Below, piece after piece: positions 39,927 through 49,478 of a stretch of DNA of 64,000 nucleotides; the stretch's first letter is position 1, and each line of letters opens with the position of its first letter. The stretch is taken from the NCBI RefSeq assembly GCF_000312385.1, contig NZ_HE997628.1, forward strand, positions 90,229-154,228, given 5' to 3'. Both the position numbers and the translations under genes were made by a program. This DNA comes from Tsukamurella sp. 1534. Lineage in GTDB: Bacteria > Actinomycetota > Actinomycetes > Mycobacteriales > Mycobacteriaceae. The notes beneath the pieces were generated by a model, which worked only from the letters and a program-made list of their open reading frames with translations, did not search any database and was not told where the DNA came from.

Positions 39927-41707
39927 GCCCGCGACCCTAACCCGGCGCCGAGGGGGAAGCGCTCGTGGTCCGCTGACCAGGTGATCTCGCAGGCGACGGG
40001 GCCGTCCGGCAGCCAGGGCTGGGTCGTCACGCACTCCGTGACGTTCCACCGGCCGCGCGCGACGACGCCCAGCGCGGCGTCGATGATCTTGAAGTCCTGG
40101 TTGAAGCGGGTGATCGGCTGTGACTCCGCCCAGACCACGATCAGCTCGCCGGGTTCGAAGCCGGCTTGCTCCTGCACCGCGGCCACGAGAGTCTCGTCGT
40201 GCAGGTGGCCGTCGCCGAAGTTGAAGCCGATCAGGGTGTTGCACACCAGTTCACCCTCGCGCAGCGTGCGCTGCTCGACGTCGGGCACGTGGCTCAGCAG
40301 CGTCGAGAACAGGCCGCGGCCGTTGCTGTGCAGGGCGCGCCAGCCGAGGCCCATGTTCATGAGCAGTTCCGCCCACTCGCGGTCGACGCCGGTGGCGACG
40401 AACTGGTCGACGGTGCTGGTCGTCTGCCGCTGCACCCGGTTCAGCTTCTCCTCGGCGCCGGGCGCGAAGGCCCACATGCCCGTCGCCCAGTTGCCGGCGT
40501 ACTGCCGCAGCGAGGGCAGGAAGGACACCTTGTCGGGGCGGATGTTGCCGAGCACCGGGAAGAACACGAGCGCCGCGAGGATCACCAGGACGAGCCACGA
40601 CGGCGACATGTCGAGAATCGAATAGCCGTCCTGTGCAGGGAATCCGACGAACAGGAACAGGGCGGTGTACGCGAACAGCAGGTTCCATTCGAGGGGGACC
40701 GCCAGCGGGAAGGTGGAGATGATGAACAGGTGGTAGCACACCATGAACACCGCGCACACCACGGTGAGGGTCCGGTTCATCGAGAACAGCAGGATCAGCG
40801 GTGCGACGATCTCCACGGAAGTGCCGAGTCCCTCGGCCATGAACCGGGCGAGCCGCGACGGCAGCAGGTCGTGCGGCGCGTTGCGGTAGTGGGCGCGGCG
40901 CAGTCCCCTGAAGGGCATGCACGGAGAGTTGGAGACCATCACGGGGATCACGTTGATGAAGTGCTTGCCGATCTTCGACATGCCGGCGCCGACCCAGACC
41001 ACCACGATGAGCAGCTTGAGCCCGACGATCATCGTCGCGAAGGAGAGCAGCGGGAGCAGGCCGAACATGATCATCGCCGGCATGTACTGCTCGCCGCGCG
41101 CGGCCAGGAAGATCGTCTTGTCCCGCAGGCCGATCAGCACGAGGAGGGCGACCGGGGCGATCATCAGCCAGGGCGCCACCAGCTCGTACGGCGAGGAGTC
41201 GGTGACGACGACGCCGGGGAGCGCGATGCCCAGAACCAGCGAGGCGAGCAGTAGCCAGTACAGGCCGACGTCGAGTGCGGTGCGCCGCGTCCCGGCGGTG
41301 CCCGGGACCCAGGTGTAGGGCCGCAGCCGGATCGTTCCCGTGCGGGCCCAGAACCGGATCCCGCCGGTCATCGGCTTGATCTTGAAGGTCAGCGGCCCCC
41401 AGGCGCCGGCGACGCCGATGGCCTCCAGCAGGGTGGTCCACAGCACGAGCTTCTGGTAGACGATCGGCTGGTTCCACCAGGCCGATACCTCCCAGAAGTG
41501 CAGGCCGGACGTGGCGGTGGCGAGGACGACGCCGCCGAAGGCGTACAGCACCAACAGTTTCACGACGTAGATGACGAACGCGACCTTCTGGGTGCCGAAG
41601 CCGTGATCCACCCACCGCTGCGTCGCGAACCGGAGCCGGTCCTGGAGCGGCCGGGTGATGAACTCGGCCGGATCGACCTCGGGGAGGTCGGGTTTCATGA
41701 ATCCCAT
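39923..41707 (-). CDS. DUF3556 multi-pass membrane protein
   Basis: 594 residues. The N-terminus (MGFMKPDLPEVDPAEFITRP) and many membrane segments, for example VAFVIYVVKLLVLYAFGGVV, ALDVGLYWLLLASLVLGIAL, LIVVVWVGAGMSKIGKHF and LTVVCAVFMVCYHLFIISTF, match the DUF3556 family found mainly in mycobacteria and relatives. The C-terminal 180 residues are soluble. No enzymatic signature is visible, but histidine-bearing membrane segments (GLHFWEVSAWW, HFINVIPVMVSNSPCMPF) resemble those of HTTM-like membrane enzymes. AAGGA is 7 nt before ATG 41707. It lies 27 bp after the acyl-CoA synthetase gene and overlaps the FAD gene, so it belongs to that operon. Confidence 0.85.
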   Translation of the reverse strand: MGFMKPDLPEVDPAEFITRPLQDRLRFATQRWVDHGFGTQKVAFVIYVVKLLVLYAFGGVVLATATSGLHFWEVSAWWNQPIVYQKLVLWTTLLEAIGVAGAWGPLTFKIKPMTGGIRFWARTGTIRLRPYTWVPGTAGTRRTALDVGLYWLLLASLVLGIALPGVVVTDSSPYELVAPWLMIAPVALLVLIGLRDKTIFLAARGEQYMPAMIMFGLLPLLSFATMIVGLKLLIVVVWVGAGMSKIGKHFINVIPVMVSNSPCMPFRGLRRAHYRNAPHDLLPSRLARFMAEGLGTSVEIVAPLILLFSMNRTLTVVCAVFMVCYHLFIISTFPLAVPLEWNLLFAYTALFLFVGFPAQDGYSILDMSPSWLVLVILAALVFFPVLGNIRPDKVSFLPSLRQYAGNWATGMWAFAPGAEEKLNRVQRQTTSTVDQFVATGVDREWAELLMNMGLGWRALHSNGRGLFSTLLSHVPDVEQRTLREGELVCNTLIGFNFGDGHLHDETLVAAVQEQAGFEPGELIVVWAESQPITRFNQDFKIIDAALGVVARGRWNVTECVTTQPWLPDGPVACEITWSADHERFPLGAGLGSRA

Positions 41708-41734
41708 GACGATGTCCTTACGGGGAGGGGTGGA

Positions 41735-43210
41735 TCAGGCGGGGGCGACGGTGGCCGCATCGAGTCGGCGCAGGGAGGGCTTGTCGATCTTGCCGACGGG
41801 GTTCTTCGGCAGCGTGTCGAGCACGGTGATGGCGACGGGCTGCTTGTACTTCGCGAGCTGCTCACGGGCGTGCGCCGCCACGGTGTCGACGTCGAGCCGC
41901 ACGCCGGGAGCGGCGGAGACGTAGAGCACCGGCAGCTCGCCGTACTTCGCGTCCGGCCGGCCGATGACGGCCGCCTCGGCGACGCCGTCGACGCCGTACA
42001 CCGTGGTCTCGATCTCCTTGGGGTAGATGTTCTCCCCGCCGCGGATGATCATGTCCTTCGCGCGATCCACCAGGCGGAGGTAACCGTCCTCGTCGAGGAC
42101 GCCCACGTCGCCGGTGTGCAGCCAGCCGTCGACCACGGTCTTCGCGGTCTCCTCGGGCCGGCCGAGGTAGCCGCGCATGATGTTCGGCCCCGCGAGCAGC
42201 ACCTCGCCCGGCTCGCCGATCGGGACGTCCGCACCGTCGGCCCCGGCGATCCGGATCCGCTGGCCCGGGAGGGCCACCCCGACGGTGCCCGCCTTGCGGA
42301 CGCCGTCGAGGGGGTTGCACGTGGCGGCGCACGTGCATTCGGAGAGCCCGTAGCCCTCGATCAGAGGGAAGCCGTAGCGGGCCTCGAAGCCAGCGAGCAG
42401 TTCCCGGCTCGCGGGCGCCGCACCGCACACCCCGAAGCGCACGTTCGACAGGTCCGGGCGCACCTCGGGCGGGAGGCCGGCCAACATCGTGTAGATCGTG
42501 GGCACCGCGGAGAAGTAGGTCGCGCCCGTCGCTTCGAGCACGTCGAAGAAGGTGCGGGGCTCGAACCTGCTCGCGATCGTCACGCGCCCGCCGCCGCGCA
42601 GCGGGTTCAGGGTGGACACGACGATCGCGTTGACGTGGAACAGCGGCAGGATCAACAGGCTGTGATCGTGCTCGTCGAAGGCGAAAGCGGCCGAGGACAT
42701 CTCGCTCATCGCCAGAAGATTCGCGTGGTCGAGCATCACGCCCTTGGGGCGCCCGGTGGTACCGGAGGTGTAGATCAGCAACGCCAGGTCCTCCGGCGCC
42801 GCCACCGGCTCCGCGGCGTCGGGCACGCGGCCCAGGAGGGAGTCCGCGGCGACGACGGTGACCCCGGCGGGGGAGTCCTCGTCGGTGACGAGCACTGCGG
42901 CTCCCGCATCCCGCACCTGGTACTCGACCTCGGGGCGCGCCAGGTACGGGTTGATCGGCGTGGCCGCGGCGCCCAGGCGCCATGAGGCGAACAGGGTGAC
43001 CACGAGCAGCGCGGTGTTCGGCAGCTTCACCGCGACGACGTTGCCGCGACCGATCCCGGCGGCGCGCAGGGCCGTCGCCGCGCTGCGGACCGCGGCGTCG
43101 AACGCGGCGTTGTCCAGGTCGAGTGCGTCGTCGGCCACCGCGGGCGCGTGCGGCGCCGCCGCGGCGCGCACCTCGGGCAGGTGGGCGAAGGTGGGGAATG
43201 TGAAGGTCAC
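41735..43210 (-). CDS. Acyl-CoA synthetase (AMP-forming)
   Basis: 491-residue ANL-superfamily enzyme activating a carboxylic acid to its CoA thioester. The AMP-binding motif IYTSGTTGRPKGVMLDHANL, the YGLSECT motif (GYGLSECTCAATCNP), GWLHTGDVGVLDEDGYLRLV and the C-terminal catalytic lysine block LPKNPVGKIDKPSLRR are all present. The substrate is not obvious; a medium or long fatty acid is likely. GTG 43210 has AGGAG at 5 nt; an upstream extension to 43276 would run into the intergenic operator region. It starts the cluster ACS-DUF3556-FAD-NmrA and is divergent from the PucR-type regulator. Confidence 0.94.
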   Translation of the reverse strand: MTFTFPTFAHLPEVRAAAAPHAPAVADDALDLDNAAFDAAVRSAATALRAAGIGRGNVVAVKLPNTALLVVTLFASWRLGAAATPINPYLARPEVEYQVRDAGAAVLVTDEDSPAGVTVVAADSLLGRVPDAAEPVAAPEDLALLIYTSGTTGRPKGVMLDHANLLAMSEMSSAAFAFDEHDHSLLILPLFHVNAIVVSTLNPLRGGGRVTIASRFEPRTFFDVLEATGATYFSAVPTIYTMLAGLPPEVRPDLSNVRFGVCGAAPASRELLAGFEARYGFPLIEGYGLSECTCAATCNPLDGVRKAGTVGVALPGQRIRIAGADGADVPIGEPGEVLLAGPNIMRGYLGRPEETAKTVVDGWLHTGDVGVLDEDGYLRLVDRAKDMIIRGGENIYPKEIETTVYGVDGVAEAAVIGRPDAKYGELPVLYVSAAPGVRLDVDTVAAHAREQLAKYKQPVAITVLDTLPKNPVGKIDKPSLRRLDAATVAPA

Positions 43211-43299
43211 GGTGGCTCCTGTTCCGGTGGGTACACCCAACGGTAGGGCGGTCGTGACCGCCGTCACATCGTCCACGGGCGACGAGATGTGAGGCGAGT

Positions 43300-43318
43300 T
43301 TCGTCCTCAGAGGACGAA
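43300..43318. promoter_or_regulatory. 19-bp palindromic operator between acyl-CoA synthetase and PucR genes
   Basis: TTCGTCCTCAGAGGACGAA is a perfect inverted repeat with 9-bp arms around one A, centred in the 149-bp gap between the divergent genes. It lies 42 bp before ATG 43360 and 90 bp before GTG 43210. The likely ligand is the neighbouring PucR-type regulator. Confidence 0.75.
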
Positions 43319-43359
43319 TTCTTGGTGGTCTCGGCGGCCCGGGCCTCTAGGATTTGGTG

Positions 43360-44622
43360 ATGGATTCCGATGCGCCGCGGCAGCTGATCGCCCGGGTGTT
43401 GAGCGAGGCGTCGCGCCGGGAGGTGTCCGACGCCATGACCGAGCGGATAGCGGCCGACCTCCCCGGCCTGCGGGACGACGACGCGATCTTCGGATCGCTG
43501 GCCGCGAGCGTCGAGGCCAATGTCGAGAACGTCACGCACGCGGTCGTTCTCGACGTCCCGGTGGAGCGGATCGAGGTCCCTCTCGCAGCGCTCGAGTACC
43601 CGCGGCGCGTCGCTCAGCGCGGTCTGGCCGCGACCTCGCTCGTCCGGGCCTACTACCTCGGCCAGCAGACGATGATCGCCCTGATCGGCGAAACCCTGGA
43701 CGCGGATCGCGAGGCGGCGCAGGACCTGCGGGAGGCCGCCATGCGCTGGCTCGTGGGCTGGTCCTTCGACTACAACGACGTGGTCACCCAGCGGGTCCTG
43801 GACGAGTACGAGGCGGAGCGGGCGGCATGGGTCGACGCCCGCAGCGGCGCCCGGACGATGCGGGTGCTCGAGGTGCTCGAGGGCGAGGTGCCCAGCGTGG
43901 CCGCCGCGTCCGCGAGCATCAGGTACCCGTTGCGCGGCCGGCACATCGGGCTGGTCGCCTGGTACTCCGAAGGTGTCGACGAGGTCGAGCGGATCGAACG
44001 CTTCCTGCGTGAGCTCGGCGCCGCGGCCGGAGCGGCGGCACCCCCGCTCACGGTGGCGGTCGACCGCCTCACGGCCTGGGCCTGGCTGCCGGTCGCCGAC
44101 GGCGATACCGCGATCGCCGCCGCCCGGGAGTTCATCGCCGCCGGCGCCGATGCGCCGAGGGTGGTGCTCGGGCCGCCCGGGGAGGGGATCGACGGGTTCC
44201 GTACGACCAACCGCGCGGCGCGGGAGGTCCGCCGGGTCGCGGATGCGACGGCCGCGCCGCTGCTCGTGGCGACCGATCCGGGGGTGGGCCTCGCCGCCCT
44301 GGTCGCCCAGGACGTCGGCGCCGCCCGCACCTGGGCCGACGGGGTGCTCGGGGAGCTGACCGGGGGCAGTGCCGCCGACGAGCGGCTGCGCAGCACCCTC
44401 GAGATCTTCCTGCGCACCGGCGGCAGCTTCAAGGCGACGGCCGAGCAGCAGCTCCTGCACGCCAACTCGGTGAAGTACCGCGTGCGGCGGGCGATCCAGC
44501 GCCGGGGCAGGGCGATCGGCGACGACCGGCTCGATGTGGAGGTGGCGCTCGCGGTGCGCCGGATCTTCGGGCCGCACGCTCCCGGCAACCCGGCGCGGAC
44601 CGTCGCCGACGCAGGTCATTAA
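43360..44622 (+). CDS. PucR/CdaR-type transcriptional regulator
   Basis: 420 residues. An N-terminal sensory region of about 180 residues (LAATSLVRAYYLGQQTMIAL, EAAMRWLVGWSFDYNDVVTQ) precedes a GGDEF-like middle region and a C-terminal PucR HTH (LRSTLEIFLRTGGSFKATAE, HANSVKYRVRRAIQR). Members of this family respond to metabolites and control nearby catabolic or lipid genes. TAGGAT stands 6 nt before ATG 43360 with no Shine-Dalgarno, indicating leaderless translation. It is divergent from acyl-CoA synthetase with a 19-bp palindrome between, so it probably controls that operon. Confidence 0.9.
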   Translation: MDSDAPRQLIARVLSEASRREVSDAMTERIAADLPGLRDDDAIFGSLAASVEANVENVTHAVVLDVPVERIEVPLAALEYPRRVAQRGLAATSLVRAYYLGQQTMIALIGETLDADREAAQDLREAAMRWLVGWSFDYNDVVTQRVLDEYEAERAAWVDARSGARTMRVLEVLEGEVPSVAAASASIRYPLRGRHIGLVAWYSEGVDEVERIERFLRELGAAAGAAAPPLTVAVDRLTAWAWLPVADGDTAIAAAREFIAAGADAPRVVLGPPGEGIDGFRTTNRAAREVRRVADATAAPLLVATDPGVGLAALVAQDVGAARTWADGVLGELTGGSAADERLRSTLEIFLRTGGSFKATAEQQLLHANSVKYRVRRAIQRRGRAIGDDRLDVEVALAVRRIFGPHAPGNPARTVADAGH

Positions 44623-44660
44623 GCTGACCGTGCAACCGGCACCGTGAATGAGGAGCGCAA

Positions 44661-46247
44661 GTGACCCGTCCCGTGGTATTGATCGCCGACAAGCTGGCAC
44701 CGTCGACAGTGGAGGCGCTCGGCGACGACGTCGAGGTCAAGTGGGTCGACGGCCCGGATCGCCCGGCCCTGCTGGCCGCGGTCCCCGAGGCGGACGCGCT
44801 GCTGGTGCGCTCGGCCACCACCGTCGACGCGGAGGTGCTCGCCGCCGCCACCAAGGTCAAGATCGTCGCCCGCGCCGGCGTCGGCCTGGACAACGTGGAC
44901 GTGCCGGCCGCCACCGAGCGCGGCGTGCTCGTGGTCAACGCGCCCACGTCCAACATCCACACCGCCGCCGAGCACGCCGTGGCCCTGATGCTGGCCGCAG
45001 CGCGCCAGATCCCCGCCGCCGACAAGACCCTGCGCGAGCACACCTGGAAGCGCAGCTCGTTCAACGGTGTCGAGATCCTCGGCAAGACGGTCGGCGTCGT
45101 CGGCATGGGACGCATCGGTCAGCTGGTCGCGCAGCGCCTCGCCGCCTTCGAGACCAAGATCATCGCGTACGACCCCTACGTCAGCCCGGCCCGCGCCGCG
45201 CAGCTCGGCATCGAGCTCGTCACGCTGGAGGAGCTGGTGGAGCGCGCCGACCTGATGACGGTGCACCTGCCGAAGACCCCCGAGACCAAGGGCCTCATCG
45301 GGCGCGAGCTGCTGGCCAAGACCAAGAAGGGCGTGATCATCGTCAACGCCGCCCGCGGTGGGCTGGTCGACGAGCAGGCGCTCGCCGACGCGATCACCTC
45401 GGGCCACGTGTTCGGCGCCGGCCTCGACGTGTTCGAGACCGAGCCCTGCACCGACAGCCCGTTGTTCGAGCTGCCTCAGGTCGTCGTGACCCCGCACCTC
45501 GGCGCCTCGACCTCGGAGGCGCAGGACCGCGCCGGCACCGACGTGGCCGCGAGCGTCAAGCTGGCGCTGGCCGGCGAGTTCGTGCCGGACGCCGTGAACG
45601 TGAAGGGCGGCGCCGTCGACGAGGAGGTCGCGCCCTGGCTCGAGCTCACCCGCAAGCTCGGCGTGCTGCTGGGCGGCCTGCCCGGCCCGCTCCCGGAGAA
45701 GCTGGGCGTCACCGTCCGCGGCGAGCTGGCCAGCGAGAACGTCGACATCCTGCAGCTCTCGGCCCTGCGCGGCCTGTTCTCCTCGGTCATCGAGGAGCCG
45801 GTCACGTTCGTCAACGCCCCCGCCCTGGCGGAGGAGCGCGGGGTCACCGTCGAGCTGGAGAAGCTCTCGGAGAGCCCGAACCACCGCAGCCTGGTCGACG
45901 TGCGCGCGGTGTACGGCGACGGGACCGTGCAGAACGTGTCGGGCACCCTCTCGGGCCTGGCGCAGGTGCAGAAGGTCACCAACATCAACGGCCGCAACTT
46001 CGACCTGCGCGCCGAGGGCCTGAACCTGTTCGTGGCCTACGGCGACAAGCCCGGCTCGCTGGGCAAGATCGGCACCGTCCTGGGCGACGCGGGCGTGGAC
46101 ATCCAGGCCGCGGCCCTCAGCCAGGACGCCGAGGGCACCGGCGCCACCATGCTGCTGCGCCTGAGCCAGCCGATCTCGGCAGACGTGCAGAAGGCCGTCG
46201 GCGAGGCCGTCGAGGCGACCACGATCGCGGCGGTGGACCTCTCGTGA
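44661..46247 (+). CDS. serA: D-3-phosphoglycerate dehydrogenase
   Basis: 528 residues, type 1 enzyme of serine synthesis. Catalytic blocks: [20 protein letters not shown], the NAD-binding [37 protein letters not shown] with the catalytic Arg nearby, and [19 protein letters not shown] with the catalytic His. Then come the allosteric-substrate-binding (ASB) domain and the C-terminal ACT domain ([20 protein letters not shown]), as in M. tuberculosis SerA1, which is inhibited by serine. GTG 44661 has GAGGAG at 5 nt. Its stop overlaps leuB by GTGA. In M. tuberculosis serA1 and leuB are also adjacent. Confidence 0.97.
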   Translation: MTRPVVLIADKLAPSTVEALGDDVEVKWVDGPDRPALLAAVPEADALLVRSATTVDAEVLAAATKVKIVARAGVGLDNVDVPAATERGVLVVNAPTSNIHTAAEHAVALMLAAARQIPAADKTLREHTWKRSSFNGVEILGKTVGVVGMGRIGQLVAQRLAAFETKIIAYDPYVSPARAAQLGIELVTLEELVERADLMTVHLPKTPETKGLIGRELLAKTKKGVIIVNAARGGLVDEQALADAITSGHVFGAGLDVFETEPCTDSPLFELPQVVVTPHLGASTSEAQDRAGTDVAASVKLALAGEFVPDAVNVKGGAVDEEVAPWLELTRKLGVLLGGLPGPLPEKLGVTVRGELASENVDILQLSALRGLFSSVIEEPVTFVNAPALAEERGVTVELEKLSESPNHRSLVDVRAVYGDGTVQNVSGTLSGLAQVQKVTNINGRNFDLRAEGLNLFVAYGDKPGSLGKIGTVLGDAGVDIQAAALSQDAEGTGATMLLRLSQPISADVQKAVGEAVEATTIAAVDLS

Positions 46248-47263
46248 AGCTCGCGGTGATCGGCGGGGACGGCATCGGCCCCGAGGTGACGGACGAGGCG
46301 CTCAAGGTGCTCCGCGCCGTGGTCGGCGAGTTCGAGACCACCGACTACGACCTGGGCGCCCGGCGTTACGAGCGCAACGGCGAGCTGCTCACCGACGAGG
46401 ACCTCGCCTCGCTGCGCGAGCACGACGCGATCCTGTTGGGCGCCATCGGCGATCCGCGCACGGTGCCGCCGGGCGTCCTCGAGCGCGGCCTGCTGCTGAA
46501 GATGCGGTTCGCGCTGGACCACCACGTGAATCTGCGGCCGTCCAAGCTGTTCCCGGGTGTCGAGTCGCCCCTGAAGGATCCGGGCGAGATCGATTTCGTC
46601 GTGGTCCGCGAGGGCACCGAGGGCGCGTACACCGGCAACGGCGGCGCGATCCGCGTGGGCACCCCGCAGGAGGTCGCCAACGAGACGTCGGTGAACACCC
46701 GCTTCGGCGCGGAGCGCGTGGTGCGCTTCGCGTTCGAGCTGGCGCGCACCCGCCGCAACAAGCTGACCCTCGTGCACAAGACCAACGTGCTGGTGCACGG
46801 CGGCGGCCTGTGGCAGCGCACCGTCGACGACGTCGCGCGCGAGTTCCCGGACGTGGCGGTGGATTACAGCCACATCGACGCGGCCACCATCTACCTGGTG
46901 ACCGACCCGTCGCGGTTCGACGTGATCGTCACGGACAACCTGTTCGGCGACATCCTCACCGACGAGGCCGGCGCGGTCTCCGGCGGCATCGGCCTCGCCG
47001 CGTCGGGCAACATCGACGCGACGGGCATCAACCCGTCGATGTTCGAGCCCGTGCACGGCAGCGCGCCGGACATCGTGGGCCAGGGCGTCGCGGATCCGAC
47101 GGCGGCGATCCTCTCCGCCGCGATGCTGCTGCGGCACCTCGGCGACGAGGTCGGCGCGCAGCGGATCGAGGAGGCCGTGACCGCCGATCTCGCCGCCCGC
47201 GGCGACGCCCCGATCCGGACCACCGAGGTCGGCGACCGCATCGCCGCCGCCCTCAGCGCGTAA
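46244..47263 (+). CDS. leuB: 3-isopropylmalate dehydrogenase
   Basis: 339-residue enzyme of leucine synthesis, converting 3-isopropylmalate to 2-oxoisocaproate with NAD+. Motifs: [73 protein letters not shown], and the metal-binding [20 protein letters not shown], plus the NAD-binding [20 protein letters not shown]. It is the actinobacterial short form, close to Corynebacterium LeuB. GTG 46244 overlaps the serA stop (GTGA), so serA and leuB are cotranscribed. The 114-bp gap that follows holds the 63-bp palindromic repeat. Confidence 0.97.
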   Translation: MKLAVIGGDGIGPEVTDEALKVLRAVVGEFETTDYDLGARRYERNGELLTDEDLASLREHDAILLGAIGDPRTVPPGVLERGLLLKMRFALDHHVNLRPSKLFPGVESPLKDPGEIDFVVVREGTEGAYTGNGGAIRVGTPQEVANETSVNTRFGAERVVRFAFELARTRRNKLTLVHKTNVLVHGGGLWQRTVDDVAREFPDVAVDYSHIDAATIYLVTDPSRFDVIVTDNLFGDILTDEAGAVSGGIGLAASGNIDATGINPSMFEPVHGSAPDIVGQGVADPTAAILSAAMLLRHLGDEVGAQRIEEAVTADLAARGDAPIRTTEVGDRIAAALSA

Positions 47264-47321
47264 CCCGGCGGCGGACGCCCGCTCGCGCTGTCGGGACGGG
47301 CACCGTCGTCCCCGCCTCCCT

Positions 47322-47384
47322 GACTTAACAGCGTTAGCCCAGCTCGACACGCCGGAAAGAGCGGGGCTCTACTGCTGTTAAGTC
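47322..47384. repeat. 63-bp palindromic element related to the DUF559-unit ends
   Basis: The perfect 11-bp ends GACTTAACAGC (47322-47332) and GCTGTTAAGTC (47374-47384) face each other; the inner arms (TTAGCCC...GGGGCTCTA) pair imperfectly, so the whole element can fold. The 24 bp at 47319-47342 equal the reverse complement of 17844-17867, the outer end of the right inverted repeat of the DUF559 unit. It lies between converging leuB and MFS genes and supplies the TAA stop of the MFS gene (47380-47378). It may be a minimal MITE-like copy, a solo relic, or a terminator hairpin. Confidence 0.8.
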
Positions 47385-48610
47385 CGGTTGGGGGTGCCCG
47401 ACGGTGCCGGCTCGCGCGTGACGCCGTCGCGGGGCGTCGCGTCGCGGGGGACCAGGGGGAAGGCGACCAGGGGCGCGAGCCCGACGATGGCGAAGGCCGC
47501 GGCGAAACCCGCGGTGTGGATCAGCCCACCGAGGATCGGCCCCGCCGCGGTGGTGACGAGGAACTGCCCGGTGTTCTGGATCCCGAGCGCCCGACCGCTG
47601 TAGAACGGCCCGGCCTTCTCGGCGATGGCGGTGAACGCCAGACCGTTGTCCGCGACGGTGACCACCGACGCCACGAGGAACACCAGCACTGCGACGGGGG
47701 AGCCGACCGCGGTCAGTGCGCCCAGCGCGCCCATGGTCAGCGCGGCCGCGAGGGCGATCCATCGGATGGGGGAGGTGCGGGAGCCCAGCCTGTCGGACCA
47801 CGTCCCCGCCGCGATGCGGCCGAGGGCGCCGAACAACTGGCTCGCGGACACCAGCAGGCCCGCGGTGGCGGGGGCCCAATGCATCCCGACGATCAGCCAG
47901 GTGATGCCCCACGTCCACACGGCGCCCTGGGGTAGGACGAGCAGCAGTGAGACCGCGTGGATCCGCACGAGGAACGAGTCCTCGCGGTACGGGTTCTCCC
48001 GCGCCTCCGCCGCGGCGGCGCCGGATTCGGGCCGGGGCGGGTCGACGATGAAGGCGAACACCAGGATCACCGACACCACGGCGACCGTGAGCGGCACCGT
48101 CATGGCCCAGGTCAGGCCGACACGGCTGGCGAGGTACGGCATGGTCAGCGACAGCAGGGCGATGCCGAGCGGCTGCGAGGTCTGGCGGATGCCCATCGCC
48201 GTGCCGCGGCTCGACGCGGGGAACCAGCCGACCACGATGCGACCGCTGGCGCCGTTGCCGCTCGCGGCCATGGCGGACGAGACGAACAGCCCGCCCGCGA
48301 TCACGGGAAGGGGCGCGCCCGCGGCGAACCCGGAGACCGTGGCCGCCAGCCCGATCGCCGCTCCCGAGAGGCTGACGAGGAGGACGCGGCGCTCGCCGTA
48401 CCGGTCGATCATCGCGCCCCACACGATGGTGGTGAGAAGCAGGCCCGCGGGGGCGGCGGCGGCGAACAGGCCGGCGCGCTGGACGGGGAGCCCGTCGTGG
48501 ATGAGCTGGGGGATGAGGAACGCGGTGCAGTTGACGGTCGCGGTGGTGGTGATCGCGGCGGTCATGGAGACCACCAGGATCCACCATCGGCGGGCGGCGG
48601 ACATCTCCAT
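47378..48610 (-). CDS. MFS transporter, Rv2994-like
   Basis: 410-residue major facilitator protein with about 12 helices. [20 protein letters not shown] begins the first helix, and the loop 2-3 signature is [20 protein letters not shown]. Other conserved parts are [20 protein letters not shown] and [16 protein letters not shown]. Substrate unknown; M. tuberculosis has an MFS gene (Rv2994) in the same position beside leuB. ATG 48610 is chosen because GGGAG stands 5 nt upstream; a further 27 bp of open frame exists. The stop codon is provided by the inserted 63-bp repeat, so the C-terminus may have been altered by it. Confidence 0.88.
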   Translation of the reverse strand: MEMSAARRWWILVVSMTAAITTTATVNCTAFLIPQLIHDGLPVQRAGLFAAAAPAGLLLTTIVWGAMIDRYGERRVLLVSLSGAAIGLAATVSGFAAGAPLPVIAGGLFVSSAMAASGNGASGRIVVGWFPASSRGTAMGIRQTSQPLGIALLSLTMPYLASRVGLTWAMTVPLTVAVVSVILVFAFIVDPPRPESGAAAAEARENPYREDSFLVRIHAVSLLLVLPQGAVWTWGITWLIVGMHWAPATAGLLVSASQLFGALGRIAAGTWSDRLGSRTSPIRWIALAAALTMGALGALTAVGSPVAVLVFLVASVVTVADNGLAFTAIAEKAGPFYSGRALGIQNTGQFLVTTAAGPILGGLIHTAGFAAAFAIVGLAPLVAFPLVPRDATPRDGVTREPAPSGTPNRT

Positions 48611-48700
48611 CACTACTCCCAACCAGTGAGACAACAAGCTTACTATCTGAGACGAAGCCTAGCGGATCGAAGTATCCCGGCCAAACGGTAGGCTCGGCGT

Positions 48701-49474
48701 ATGCGCCTTGCACGAATCGCCAGCAGTGACGGTGTCGCCTTCGCGGCGATCGAAGGGGATCCGGAAGATGGTGCCCGGGCCCGCGAGATCGCCGAACATC
48801 CTTTCGGCACACCGACTTTCACGGGCCGCAGTTGGGCCCTCGACGATGTGCGGCTGCTGGCCCCGATCCTCGCCAGCAAGGTGATCTGCATCGGTAAGAA
48901 CTACGCGGCGCACGCCGCGGAGATGGGTGGCGAGGCGCCGAAGGATCCGGTGATCTTCATCAAGCCGAACACGTCGATCATCGGCCCGCTGGCGCCGATC
49001 AAGCTTCCGCGCAGCTCCCAGCAGGTGGACTACGAGGGCGAGTTGGCCGTCGTGATCGGCCAGCCCTGCCGCGACGTGGCGGCCGAGCGCGCGAAGGACG
49101 TGATCCTGGGCTACACCGTGGCCAACGATGTGACCGCCCGGGACCAGCAGCGGCACGACGGGCAGTGGACCCGCGGCAAGAGCTACGACACGTTCTGCCC
49201 GCTGGGGCCGTGGATCGAGACGGAGTTCGATCCGGCGGACGCCCGGATCTACACGGAGCTCGACGGAGAGATCAAGCAGGACTCGCGCACGTCGAAGATG
49301 ATCCACTCGATCGGCGACGTCGTGGAGTGGATCAGCTCGGTGATGACCCTGCTGCCGGGCGACGTGATCCTCACGGGGACGCCGGAGGGCGTCGGCCCGA
49401 TCACCGCCGGCCAGCACGTGGCGGTCACCGTCGAGGGCATCGGCACCCTGACCAACCTCGCCGAGGACCGCTGA
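48701..49474 (+). CDS. Fumarylacetoacetate hydrolase family protein
   Basis: 257 residues of the FAH superfamily. ICIGKNYAAHAAEMGGEAPK, then VIFIKPNTSIIGPLAPIKLP, the metal-ligand block VDYEGELAVVIGQPC (two Glu) and YTVANDVTARDQQ (Asp) are clear, and LPGDVILTGTPEGVGPI closes the family pattern. Members act as hydrolases, decarboxylases or isomerases of 2-oxo acids; oxaloacetate decarboxylase, acylpyruvase or hydroxyheptadienedioate isomerase are candidates. M. tuberculosis Rv2993c holds this place beside gltX. TAGGCT is 6 nt before ATG 48701 with no Shine-Dalgarno, another leaderless start. It converges on the first universal stress gene (4 bp apart). Confidence 0.93.
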   Translation: MRLARIASSDGVAFAAIEGDPEDGARAREIAEHPFGTPTFTGRSWALDDVRLLAPILASKVICIGKNYAAHAAEMGGEAPKDPVIFIKPNTSIIGPLAPIKLPRSSQQVDYEGELAVVIGQPCRDVAAERAKDVILGYTVANDVTARDQQRHDGQWTRGKSYDTFCPLGPWIETEFDPADARIYTELDGEIKQDSRTSKMIHSIGDVVEWISSVMTLLPGDVILTGTPEGVGPITAGQHVAVTVEGIGTLTNLAEDR

Positions 49475-49478
49475 GAGG

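Noticed and set aside
44630-44647. A five-codon frame (GTG to TGA) before serA as a leader peptide
   Set aside because: The spacing from the TAAGCT box is too short, it has no serine control codons, and no terminator follows; serA has its own GAGGAG.
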